Below are positions 1 through 5,794 of a DNA stretch of 9,420 nucleotides, in pieces; the first letter of the stretch is position 1, and every line of letters starts with the position of its first letter. Both the position numbers and the translations under genes were made by a program. The notes under the pieces are model-generated. The model searched no databases. It was given only the letters and a program-made list of their open reading frames with translations, and was not told the origin of the DNA. The stretch is from an uncultured Clostridia bacterium. Its GTDB lineage: Bacteria; Bacillota; Clostridia; Peptostreptococcales; Anaerovoracaceae. The stretch is taken from NCBI GenBank assembly GCA_946541285.1, contig CAMNJG010000041.1:1-9420 (forward strand), in the 5' to 3' direction.

Positions 1-518
1 CTGTCAAAGCGGCATACGAGATGGCCATGATGAATGGTATCTCCAGTACACAGTTCTCCGTAGGCGGCAATGTGACGCTGGCGCAGACAATCTGTATGGC
101 AGCCCGTATCCACAGCATTTACTACAGAGACGGTTATGATTTTACGGCAGTGAACGGCGAACCGTGGTATATGCCTTATGTGAGATATGCCAGAGAAAAT
201 GGTATGCTCGCTGCCAAGTACGATGTCAACATCAACAGCGGCATCAATTATGACCAGGAAGCCCTGAGAGTACAGTTCGCTGAAATCCTCAGCGCGTCTC
301 TCCCGTCTGACCAGCTGACAGCGATTAAGGAGACCGGTACGATCTCCGATGTTCCGTCCGATACAGGCGAAGCGAGATATGAAGCGGTTTATCAGCTTTA
401 TGACGCAGGTGTCCTGACAGGCGACGGAACCGGATTCAAGCCATGGCAGACCATTACCAGAGCAGAGGTTGCCGCGGTGGTTTCCAGAATCGGCGATGCT
501 TCTCTGAGAGTGGAATAA
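1..518 (+). CDS. C-terminal part of an S-layer-homology (SLH) domain surface protein (5' end outside window)
   Basis: The open frame enters from the left edge (first full codon at base 3) and ends with TAA at 516-518. The methionine at base 21 is internal, because coding-like sequence continues upstream of it. About 171 residues are visible, in three SLH-type units. The first is partial, ending near VTLAQTICMAARI. The second starts at PWYMPYVRYARENGML (about base 162) and ends near ALRVQFAEILSASLP. The third has YEAVYQLYDAGVLTGDG followed by ITRAEVAAVVSRIGD (about 375-500), close to the SLH consensus. SLH triplets usually anchor exported proteins non-covalently to secondary cell-wall polysaccharide, so the protein is probably secreted and surface-bound. 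Its enzymatic or structural role lies in the unseen N-terminal part. A terminator follows directly, so it is transcriptionally separate from the B12 genes. The SLH call is firm; the function of the whole protein is unknown. Confidence 0.85.
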   Translation, partial: VKAAYEMAMMNGISSTQFSVGGNVTLAQTICMAARIHSIYYRDGYDFTAVNGEPWYMPYVRYARENGMLAAKYDVNINSGINYDQEALRVQFAEILSASLPSDQLTAIKETGTISDVPSDTGEARYEAVYQLYDAGVLTGDGTGFKPWQTITRAEVAAVVSRIGDASLRVE

Positions 519-559
519 CAGTTTGATAAAAAATGAGTCACAGGTGATTCATCTCCCCG

Positions 560-589
560 GGGATACTTCTTATGAGGTATCCCTTTTTA
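560..589 (+). terminator. Rho-independent terminator of the SLH-protein gene
   Basis: GGGATAC (560-566) pairs perfectly with GTATCCC (577-583). The stem extends inward through a T-G wobble, T-A and C-G to a TTAT loop (570-573), giving about 10 pairs. Five T residues (584-588) follow at once. It lies 42 bases after the SLH stop codon, as expected for the end of that transcript. Confidence 0.82.
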
Positions 590-716
590 TTATGTTCAGC
601 CGGTTCGTTGACTGCGATTCCGTAATCAGCCAGTCGAACTGCGAAAAAACGCTGCGTCAGGCAAGACTGTATGGAATGATAACGATCGTTTTTGTGCCTC
701 CCGGAAATCTGTCCGG
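590..716 (+). other. Intergenic stretch without a recognisable gene
   Basis: This lies between the terminator and the cbiA promoter. I find no convincing gene: the open frame crossing it has no ribosome site and no family resemblance. It contains an imperfect dyad, with GTTCG..GACTG around 603-614 facing CAGTCGAAC at 631-639, which could form a nine-pair stem with a three-base bulge and a 16-base loop. It also contains the palindrome AACGATCGTT at 681-690. Neither is followed by a T tract or matches an RNA family I recognise. Confidence 0.4.
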
Positions 717-717
717 G
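700..717. repeat. Perfect inverted repeat CCCGGA-N6-TCCGGG upstream of the cbiA promoter
   Basis: The half sites at 700-705 and 712-717 are exact reverse complements separated by six bases (18 bp in all). The right half overlaps the place where a -35 element would lie for the -10 at 737-742. That position suits an operator or activator site, but no regulator is encoded in the window, so the role is inferred from geometry alone. As RNA it could also form a small hairpin in read-through transcripts. Confidence 0.4.
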
Positions 718-733
718 CATGAGGGGCGCGATA

Positions 734-742
734 TGCTATAAT
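734..742 (+). promoter_or_regulatory. Extended -10 promoter of the cobalamin operon
   Basis: The sequence TGC-TATAAT (734-742) is a perfect extended -10 for the housekeeping sigma factor and sits in an AT-rich patch. No good -35 hexamer is present 16-18 bases upstream, where the CCCGGA/TCCGGG repeat lies. The extended TG motif may compensate, or an activator may be needed. Transcription would start near 749-751, leaving a leader of about 115 bases before cbiA. It is the only strong promoter-like site between the SLH terminator and the B12 genes. Confidence 0.6.
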
Positions 743-749
743 ATATATT

Positions 750-863
750 CAATGTTTCCAGGCTGGAAAATCTGACGAGCGCAAATGACGGTTTTCCAGG
801 CTGTATTTGTACTGAGGATCAGCAGAAAGCATGGAAACTCTCAGGAGACAGGAAGGCGGACCG
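750..863 (+). promoter_or_regulatory. cbiA leader with competing hairpins (possible cis-regulatory RNA)
   Basis: An 11-base direct repeat TTTCCAGGCTG occurs at 755-765 and 793-803. The first copy can fold on itself (TTTCCA 755-760 with TGGAAA 764-769). Alternatively CTGGAAAA (763-770) can pair with TTTTCCAG (792-799), an exact eight-pair stem. The two folds exclude each other. Further down, CTGAG (812-816) can pair with CTCAG (840-844) next to the ribosome site. Loose echoes of cobalamin-riboswitch motifs appear in the right order (GCTGGAAAATC, GCGCAAATGACGGT, CAGGAGACAGG), but the canonical GGGAA..GGTG and GCCACTG elements are absent. I treat it as a candidate regulatory leader, not an established riboswitch. 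Confidence 0.35.
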
Positions 864-866
864 ATG
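850..866 (+). promoter_or_regulatory. Ribosome binding site that fixes the cbiA start
   Basis: AGGAAGG (850-856) stands seven bases before the ATG at 864. The alternative in-frame ATG at 831 has only a weak, distant GAGG and would add eleven residues that do not resemble the family N-terminus, so 864 is preferred. Confidence 0.7.
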
Positions 867-2285
867 GCAGAGATGATACAGGAAATCCCCAGGATTCTGA
901 TCGCGGGGACCGGGAGCGGCAGCGGCAAGACAACCCTCACTGCCGGCATTCTGAAATGTCTGAAAGACCGGGGAATGCGGATAGCTTCCTTTAAATGCGG
1001 GCCGGATTATATCGATCCGATGTTCCACAGTCGTATCACCGGCAGAGCGGCCGGTACGCTGGATCCGTATTTCTGTGATGAAAAAGCGCTGCGCGCTGTG
1101 ATGGCGTCGGAATCGGAAGACTGTGACCTGGCTGTAGCGGAAGGGGTCATGGGCTATTATGACGGGATCGGATTTACTTCCGAAAGCAGTACCTGGAGTG
1201 TCGCCCGGGCGACCGCCTCTCCGGTCGTCCTGGTCATCGGCTGCAGAGGAATCGGCGCTTCAGCAGAAGCCATACTGCACGGTTTCCTGGAACACGCGCA
1301 GGGGGACAGTATGATCCGGGGCGTGATTTTTAATCAGATCGCGCCAGGACTGGCGTCTGCGGCGATGCGTATGGCAGAAAAAAAGGGGTTATGTCCGGTG
1401 GGATGTTTTCCATCTGACCGTCGTCTGGCTCTGGAAAGCCGTCATCTGGGACTGGTGACGGCAGAGGAAATCAGGAATTTCGAAGAAAAAACCGTTCTTC
1501 TGGCACAGGCAGTCAGGAAGTATCTGGATATCGACGCGCTGATTGAACTGGCACGGATGGCAGAGCCTTTAAGATGGAATGATACCGGTATGTCCCGAAC
1601 GCGCCGGAACAGAGAAACCGGCGTCCGGATCGCAGTCGCGAAGGACCGGGCATTTAATTTTATCTACAGAGAAAACATGGAGATGCTGGAACAGGCAGGA
1701 TGTGAGATCGTGTATTTCAGCCCGATGGAGGATCCGGCGCTGCCGGAGGATGTGGACGGTCTGATTCTTTCCGGCGGATATCCGGAACTGTATGCCGGCA
1801 GCCTCAGCGCCAACCGGGGCATGCGGCAGTCTGTACATGACGCGGTGCTTTCCGGCCTGCCCACAATCGCGGAGTGCGGCGGTTTCCTGTATCTTCATCG
1901 TCAGCTGCAGGGCAGTGACGGCGCAGGGTATCCCATGACGGATGTGATCGGGGGGAGCTGCGCGGACAGCGGGGCGCTGGCCCGGTTTGGTTATATAGAA
2001 GTTACAGCGGAGAAAACCGGATTACTCTGCGAAAAAGGAGCGCGTTTCCGTGCCCATGAATTCCATCACTGGGACAGTACGGATCCGGGAACGGATTTTG
2101 TCGCGGTACGGGCAGACGGCAGCCGGAGCTGGCCATGCGGTTATCATACAGAAACACTGTATGCCGGTTTTCCGCACATGCACTTTCGCGGCTGTCCGGA
2201 AATCTGCAGGCGTTTTACTGAGAAATGCGCTGCCTTCAGAATCAGGAGAAAACAGGAGGAACAGACCCTTGGCCGGAACATATGA
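864..2285 (+). CDS. cbiA: Cobyrinic acid a,c-diamide synthase (CbiA/CobB family)
   Basis: This cytosolic enzyme uses ATP and glutamine to amidate the a and c acetate side chains of the corrin ring (cobyrinic acid, or the cobalt form in the anaerobic route). The product has 473 residues, a normal CbiA length. The N-terminal dethiobiotin-synthetase-like domain has a P-loop, GTGSGSGKTT (residues 15-24, Lys22), then KCGPDYIDPMFH and EGVMGYYDG, all CbiA hallmarks. The C-terminal class I glutamine amidotransferase domain has LILSGGYPELY, the nucleophile in AECGGFLYL (Cys338) and the terminal FPHMHF (His438/His440) typical of this family. CbiA rather than CobQ is indicated by the GPDYIDP and MGYYDG motifs and by a separate CobQ in the same operon. 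It is the first gene of the operon, with a good ribosome site, and its last 17 bases overlap cobT. Confidence 0.95.
   Translation: MAEMIQEIPRILIAGTGSGSGKTTLTAGILKCLKDRGMRIASFKCGPDYIDPMFHSRITGRAAGTLDPYFCDEKALRAVMASESEDCDLAVAEGVMGYYDGIGFTSESSTWSVARATASPVVLVIGCRGIGASAEAILHGFLEHAQGDSMIRGVIFNQIAPGLASAAMRMAEKKGLCPVGCFPSDRRLALESRHLGLVTAEEIRNFEEKTVLLAQAVRKYLDIDALIELARMAEPLRWNDTGMSRTRRNRETGVRIAVAKDRAFNFIYRENMEMLEQAGCEIVYFSPMEDPALPEDVDGLILSGGYPELYAGSLSANRGMRQSVHDAVLSGLPTIAECGGFLYLHRQLQGSDGAGYPMTDVIGGSCADSGALARFGYIEVTAEKTGLLCEKGARFRAHEFHHWDSTDPGTDFVAVRADGSRSWPCGYHTETLYAGFPHMHFRGCPEICRRFTEKCAAFRIRRKQEEQTLGRNI
2254..2271 (+). promoter_or_regulatory. Ribosome binding site and TTG start of cobT inside the cbiA 3' end
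   Basis: A perfect AGGAGG (2254-2259) lies nine bases before TTG at 2269. The next in-frame ATG (2296) has no usable ribosome site, and the long upstream extension of this frame runs through cbiA coding sequence. The TTG start therefore fits best. The site lies within cbiA, suggesting coupled translation. Confidence 0.7.
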
Positions 2286-3351
2286 AAAACGGTTAATGGA
2301 AAAAATCCGGGAACTGAGACAGGTGGACGCTGTGGCCCGTGAGGCCTGCCGCCAGCGATGGGACCGTCTGGCAAAACCGCTGGACGGCCTGGGGAAGTTT
2401 GAGGAAATGATCATCCAGCTGGCCGGTATCCAGCGTACAGATCAGGTAAGGGTTTCTCCGAGAGCCGCGGTTGTGATGTGCGCCAGTCATGGTGTCACCG
2501 CTGAGCATGTGACACAGACGGACGATTCCGTGACAGCCATGATTGCCCGGGCCATCGCGGAAGGGAACTCTACGGTCAATGTGATGGCCGCGGCTGCGTC
2601 AGTGGATGTACTGGCAGTGGATATCGGCATGAAAGAGCCGGTGCCGGTATCCGGTGTTCTGGATAAAAATGTAGTACGGGGGTCAGAAAACCTGGCGGAG
2701 GGACCGGCGATGAGCCGGGAAACGGCCTGTCGGGCGATCCTGCGGGGGATGGAGAGCGCGGAAGAACTTTCGGCCGGGGGGTATCGTCTGCTCGCTGTGG
2801 GGGAAATGGGGATCGGCAATACGACTCCGTCCTCTGCCGTGATGTCGGTCCTGTCCGGACTGGCACCGGAAGAGGTCACCGGACGGGGCGCGGGGCTTCC
2901 GGATGAACTGCTGCTCCATAAGATCAGGACCGTCCGGAAGGCAATCGCGGTGAATCATCCGGACCGGAATGATCCGCTGGATGTGCTGTCCAGACTGGGA
3001 GGCCCGGATCTGGCAGGTATGACCGGATTATATCTCGGAGGTGCCCTGACAGGGACAGCCGTTGTTGCAGATGGTTTTCCCTCTGCGGTTTCCGCGCTGC
3101 TGGCCATGAAATTCTGTCCCGTGTCACGGGAATATATGATCGCCTCCCATATCGGCCGGGAACCGGCTTCCGGGAAGCTGATGGAAATGCTGTCCATGGA
3201 ACCGGTGCTTCACGCGGGGATGGCACTGGGAGAAGCCACCGGAGCCGTGATGCTGTTTCCCCTGCTGGATGTGGCACTGGCACTTTATGAAAAGGGTGAG
3301 ACTTTCCAGCAGATTCATCTGGAACCTTACCGGAGGTATCCGGCGTCATGA
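2269..3351 (+). CDS. cobT: Nicotinate-nucleotide:dimethylbenzimidazole phosphoribosyltransferase (CobT)
   Basis: CobT transfers phosphoribose from nicotinate mononucleotide to the lower-ligand base (5,6-dimethylbenzimidazole or another base) to give alpha-ribazole phosphate for CobS. From the TTG at 2269 it has 360 residues, against about 350 for the family. Family signatures seen: RLAKPLDGLGKFE near the N-terminus, MCASHGVTAEHV, GNSTVNVMAA, LLAVGEMGIGNTTPSSA (Glu179), GGPDLAGMTGLYLGGAL, and near the C-terminus HAGMALGEATGAVMLFPLLD. Glu322 there matches the position of the catalytic glutamate known from Salmonella CobT (Glu317). It overlaps cbiA by 17 bases and cobU by four (ATGA). The enzyme identity is very secure. 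The start could instead be ATG 2296 (351 residues), but the ribosome site argues for TTG. Which base it activates cannot be told from the sequence. Confidence 0.95.
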   Translation: MAGTYEKRLMEKIRELRQVDAVAREACRQRWDRLAKPLDGLGKFEEMIIQLAGIQRTDQVRVSPRAAVVMCASHGVTAEHVTQTDDSVTAMIARAIAEGNSTVNVMAAAASVDVLAVDIGMKEPVPVSGVLDKNVVRGSENLAEGPAMSRETACRAILRGMESAEELSAGGYRLLAVGEMGIGNTTPSSAVMSVLSGLAPEEVTGRGAGLPDELLLHKIRTVRKAIAVNHPDRNDPLDVLSRLGGPDLAGMTGLYLGGALTGTAVVADGFPSAVSALLAMKFCPVSREYMIASHIGREPASGKLMEMLSMEPVLHAGMALGEATGAVMLFPLLDVALALYEKGETFQQIHLEPYRRYPAS

Positions 3352-4076
3352 TTATTTTTGTGACAGGGGGAAGTGCCAGCGGCAAATCGGAGTATGCCGG
3401 AAAGCTGGCGGAAAGACTGTCTGGCATCACCACGCTCCCCGGGAAGGAGTACAGGGATTCGACGGCGCCAGACCGAAGGCCGTTATCAGGAAACATTCTG
3501 TATATCGCGACACTGGCGGATCAGAGTCCGGAATCGCTCAGGAAAATTGAACGTCACCGGCAGCTGCGCAAAACGGGCAGTTATGTAGTGGCAGAATGCT
3601 TTTCTGTGCCGGATCTGCAGGAACTGACAGGAACTCCTGCTTCTTCGACGCAGAGGAATCGTGGGAGATCCCCGGAGAAATGCCAGGAGTATGGTGTCGT
3701 TCTTTTTGACAGCCTGGATGCCTTTACGGCCAGCGTTCTGTTTGGGAATGACCGTAACGGGGACATGGATGGAGCGTCGTCGTTTCCGGAAGCCGCGGAA
3801 CTGGCAGTTATGCTGGAGGCACTGGAGCCGGAGAGCGGTTTCCTGATCATTGTCAGTGATAATCTGTATGAAGACGGAATTCTTTATGATGAAGCGACAC
3901 GCGGCTATATGGAATACACCGCTGCGGTGGAAAAGCTGCTGGCCGGAAGCGCGCAGTGTGTGATGGAAGTCGTTTGCGGGATTCCACTCATCCTGAAAGG
4001 GGAACAGCATGAATTTCTTCAGATCGATCATCATCATGATGTCTCTGTATACGAGGATTCCGCTTCCTCTGATTGA
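3348..4076 (+). CDS. cobU: Adenosylcobinamide kinase / adenosylcobinamide-phosphate guanylyltransferase (CobU), extended form
   Basis: CobU phosphorylates adenosylcobinamide and attaches GMP to give adenosyl-GDP-cobinamide, the partner of alpha-ribazole phosphate in the CobS reaction. The P-loop FVTGGSASGKSEYA (Lys13) is canonical. Then come YIATLADQSPESLRKIERH with HRQLR, matching the family HR..R segment that holds the guanylylated histidine, then VVLFDSLDAFTASVLF, and VSDNLYEDGILYDEATR ending in VVCGIPLILKG. The last part differs from the textbook NEVG.GIVP motif but resembles clostridial CobU proteins as I remember them. At 242 residues it is about 60 longer than usual, with insert-like stretches around residues 30-50 and 95-112. 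About 24 C-terminal residues after LKG are encoded inside cobS in another frame. The start is fixed by GGAGG (3332-3336) and the ATGA overlap with cobT. Confidence 0.9.
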   Translation: MIIFVTGGSASGKSEYAGKLAERLSGITTLPGKEYRDSTAPDRRPLSGNILYIATLADQSPESLRKIERHRQLRKTGSYVVAECFSVPDLQELTGTPASSTQRNRGRSPEKCQEYGVVLFDSLDAFTASVLFGNDRNGDMDGASSFPEAAELAVMLEALEPESGFLIIVSDNLYEDGILYDEATRGYMEYTAAVEKLLAGSAQCVMEVVCGIPLILKGEQHEFLQIDHHHDVSVYEDSASSD

Positions 4077-4800
4077 GTGGAATGCGAAAAATACGAAATA
4101 TGTACTGACCGTACTGCCCCTGTCAGGGGTTCTGATCGGTGCCGCGGAAGCTGTCTGGCTGGCAGCGGGCCGGATGGCAGGGATTCACGCGCCGTTGTAT
4201 GCGGCGGTATCCTGCGGGCTGCCGCTTCTGATCAATGGGGGGATTCATCTGGACGGACTGGCGGATACGATCGACGCCCGCGCGTCATATGCTTCCCCTG
4301 AAAGACGGAGGGAAATACTGCATGATCCCCGTACAGGCGCCTTTGGCGCAGCAGGGATTGTTCTGTATGAACTGCTGACATTCGGAGTATACTGTGAGCT
4401 CTACGAATGCCCGGAGACAGTGGGCCGGACCGCCGGTGCGCTGCCTGTTCTGATGATACTCGTTTTTGCCGTACCGAGGATGCTGGTGCAGATTGCGGTA
4501 TGTGTGATCCCCCCCTCTGCCCCGGAAGGAATGCTGTATACGATGAGTTCGGTTTCCAGCCGCCCTCTGAATCTGATCACAGCATCCGGGCTGCTGCTGT
4601 TGTGCATGACTGTCGCTGTATTACAGCAGGGATGGGCTGCCGTTCTGTATGTGGGAGTGGCCGTACTGCTGATGCTGTATTTCCGGTGCTTTTCCATCCG
4701 GCAGTTCGAAGGGCTTTCGGGGGATCTCTGCGGATGGCTCCTCAAAGTATCCGAAACCGTTTTGCTGGCAGCGGTTTTTGTGACGCTGCGGTACCTCTGA
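4009..4800 (+). CDS. cobS: Adenosylcobinamide-GDP ribazoletransferase (cobalamin-5'-phosphate synthase, CobS)
   Basis: CobS is a polytopic membrane enzyme that joins adenosyl-GDP-cobinamide to alpha-ribazole (phosphate), forming cobalamin (phosphate). The product has 263 residues, a normal length. The N-terminus LYTRIPLP corresponds to the family F.TRIP motif. GGIHLDGLADTIDA (His80, Asp82, Asp86) is the signature metal- and substrate-binding stretch, and REILHDPRTGAFGAAG follows it as usual. Near the C-terminus, FEGLSGDLCGWLLKVSE matches the G.TGD..G...E motif. Several hydrophobic segments (for example VLTVLPLSGVLIGAAEAVWL, LPVLMILVFAVPRMLVQIAV and VLYVGVAVLLMLYF) fit an integral membrane protein. 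AAGGGGAA stands just before the ATG at 4009, so this start is well supported even though it lies 68 bases inside cobU. Confidence 0.95.
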   Translation: MNFFRSIIIMMSLYTRIPLPLIEWNAKNTKYVLTVLPLSGVLIGAAEAVWLAAGRMAGIHAPLYAAVSCGLPLLINGGIHLDGLADTIDARASYASPERRREILHDPRTGAFGAAGIVLYELLTFGVYCELYECPETVGRTAGALPVLMILVFAVPRMLVQIAVCVIPPSAPEGMLYTMSSVSSRPLNLITASGLLLLCMTVAVLQQGWAAVLYVGVAVLLMLYFRCFSIRQFEGLSGDLCGWLLKVSETVLLAAVFVTLRYL

Positions 4801-4843
4801 CACGGGTGCTCCCTGACAGGAATGAACAGGAAAGAGGATCGAT

Positions 4844-5206
4844 ATGAGATTGATTACAGGAGGAGCGTTTCAGGGAAAAGTCCGTTACGCCCAGGAGAAA
4901 TACGGAATATCCGACGCGGAAACCGCGGATGCCTCTCTGGCGACCGGGCAGGAACTGGAACAGGCCGCGCTGGTGTGCCATCTTCAGGAATACATCCGGA
5001 GACATCATCAGGGGGATCAATGCTCCCTGCCCCGTTTCCGGGAAGATGCCGTGATCATCTGTGATGAAGTCGGCTGCGGTGTGATTCCCCTTTCCCGTGA
5101 GGAAAGAGCGTTTCGTGAAGCCACCGGGCGGATCTGCTGCCAGCTTGCGGAAAAAGCCGAATCTGTTGAACTGGTACGCTGCGGGATTGTAAGGAGGCTG
5201 AAATGA
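4844..5206 (+). CDS. Short CobU-like protein with degenerate P-loop
   Basis: This 120-residue protein keeps only the two ends of a CobU fold. The N-terminus MRLITGGAFQGKVRYAQEKY looks like the CobU P-loop, but Val replaces the Ser/Thr after Lys13. The C-terminal half, VIICDEVGCGVIPLSREE.AFREATGRICCQLAEKAE ending in VRCGIVRRLK, matches the NEVG.GIVP....R.FR...G segment of classical CobU better than the full-length CobU upstream does. The middle of CobU (the HR..R guanylylation region and the D.LT.WL.N strand) is missing. From memory, clostridial genomes carry short proteins like this in B12 operons, usually auto-annotated as CobU; I know of no experimental role. It could assist or replace one CobU activity, or bind cobinamide or nucleotide. 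AGAGGA (4833-4838) precedes the ATG, and the stop overlaps cobC by ATGA. Intact reading and operon position argue against a pseudogene. Confidence 0.7.
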   Translation: MRLITGGAFQGKVRYAQEKYGISDAETADASLATGQELEQAALVCHLQEYIRRHHQGDQCSLPRFREDAVIICDEVGCGVIPLSREERAFREATGRICCQLAEKAESVELVRCGIVRRLK

Positions 5207-5790
5207 CACAGATTGTTCTCATCAGACACGCGAAGACAGAAGGAAATCTGACCCGGAAGTATGTCGGCAGGACGGATGAGCCTCTTTGCGAGGAAGGCAA
5301 AAAGGAATTATCCCGTTCCATTGACAGTGGGATCTATCCTCCGCGGATGGAAGGATGTGTTCTGCTGGTCAGTCCGATGAAGCGCTGCAGGGAAACCGCG
5401 GAGATGATTTATCCGGGTGTGGAACAACGGGTGATCGAGTCGTTCCGTGAGTGTGATTTCGGGGTGTTTGAGTACAGGAACCATCAGGAACTGGATGGCA
5501 GGCCGGATTATCAGGCGTGGATTGACAGCGGCGGCAGGATGAAGTTTCCGGAGGGGGAAGATCCGGAGCAGTTCCGTACCCGTTCCGTAAAGGCTTTTGA
5601 GGAACTGCTCCAGGAGTATCCTGATACGCCTCAGCTGATCCTGGTGGTTCACGGCGGAACGGTGATGTCCATCATGTCCGCGCTGGCAGACCCGCCCGCT
5701 GGCTATTTTGACCGCTGTGTGGACAATGGACATGGTTATATCTGTGAAACTGCCGCCGGTGGCCGTATCCGGCTTGTCGGGACCATATGA
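5203..5790 (+). CDS. cobC: Histidine phosphatase family protein, probable alpha-ribazole phosphatase (CobC)
   Basis: The 195-residue product belongs to the histidine phosphatase (phosphoglycerate-mutase-like) superfamily. IVLIRHAKTEGN carries the RH(G/A) phospho-acceptor (His9), FRECDFGVFE holds the likely acid-base glutamate (Glu83), SPMKRCRETAEMI is the usual SPL.R...TA motif, and LVVHGGTVMSIM carries the second catalytic histidine (His150). General phosphatases share these motifs, so the CobC call depends on position: it sits between cobS and cbiB in a B12 operon. There it would remove the 5' phosphate of alpha-ribazole phosphate or of cobalamin phosphate, the last loop-assembly step. The start is well fixed: AAGGAGG (5191-5197) precedes an ATG overlapping the previous stop. 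Confidence 0.87.
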   Translation: MTQIVLIRHAKTEGNLTRKYVGRTDEPLCEEGKKELSRSIDSGIYPPRMEGCVLLVSPMKRCRETAEMIYPGVEQRVIESFRECDFGVFEYRNHQELDGRPDYQAWIDSGGRMKFPEGEDPEQFRTRSVKAFEELLQEYPDTPQLILVVHGGTVMSIMSALADPPAGYFDRCVDNGHGYICETAAGGRIRLVGTI

Positions 5791-5794
5791 AGCC

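Noticed and set aside
681..694. AACGATCGTT palindrome followed by T residues as a second terminator
   Set aside because: A ten-base palindrome without a loop cannot form a stable RNA hairpin, and the T run is short.
523..741. 72-codon open frame on the + strand in the intergenic region
   Set aside because: It covers the terminator hairpin and ends inside the promoter -10 region, has no ribosome site, and resembles no family.
831..863. Upstream ATG start for cbiA
   Set aside because: The ribosome site there is weak and distant, and the added residues do not resemble the family start. AGGAAGG seven bases before ATG 864 is better.
590..863. Canonical cobalamin riboswitch
   Set aside because: Neither GCCACTG nor the GGGAA..GGTG core is present, and the leader after the promoter is shorter than a usual class I element. 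Kept only as a weak resemblance in the findings.
2050..2268. N-terminal extension of the cobT frame by 73 residues
   Set aside because: It is encoded in the conserved C-terminal part of cbiA in another frame, does not look like CobT, and the perfect AGGAGG fits TTG 2269.
2924..3496. 190-codon open frame on the - strand
   Set aside because: It is antisense to cobT and the cobU start. The translation is low-complexity Pro/Ser/Arg-rich, as expected from complementing these codons.
5708..5794. 29-residue N-terminal extension of cbiB
   Set aside because: It lies inside cobC in another frame. The CbiB N-terminal membrane segment begins only after ATG 5795.
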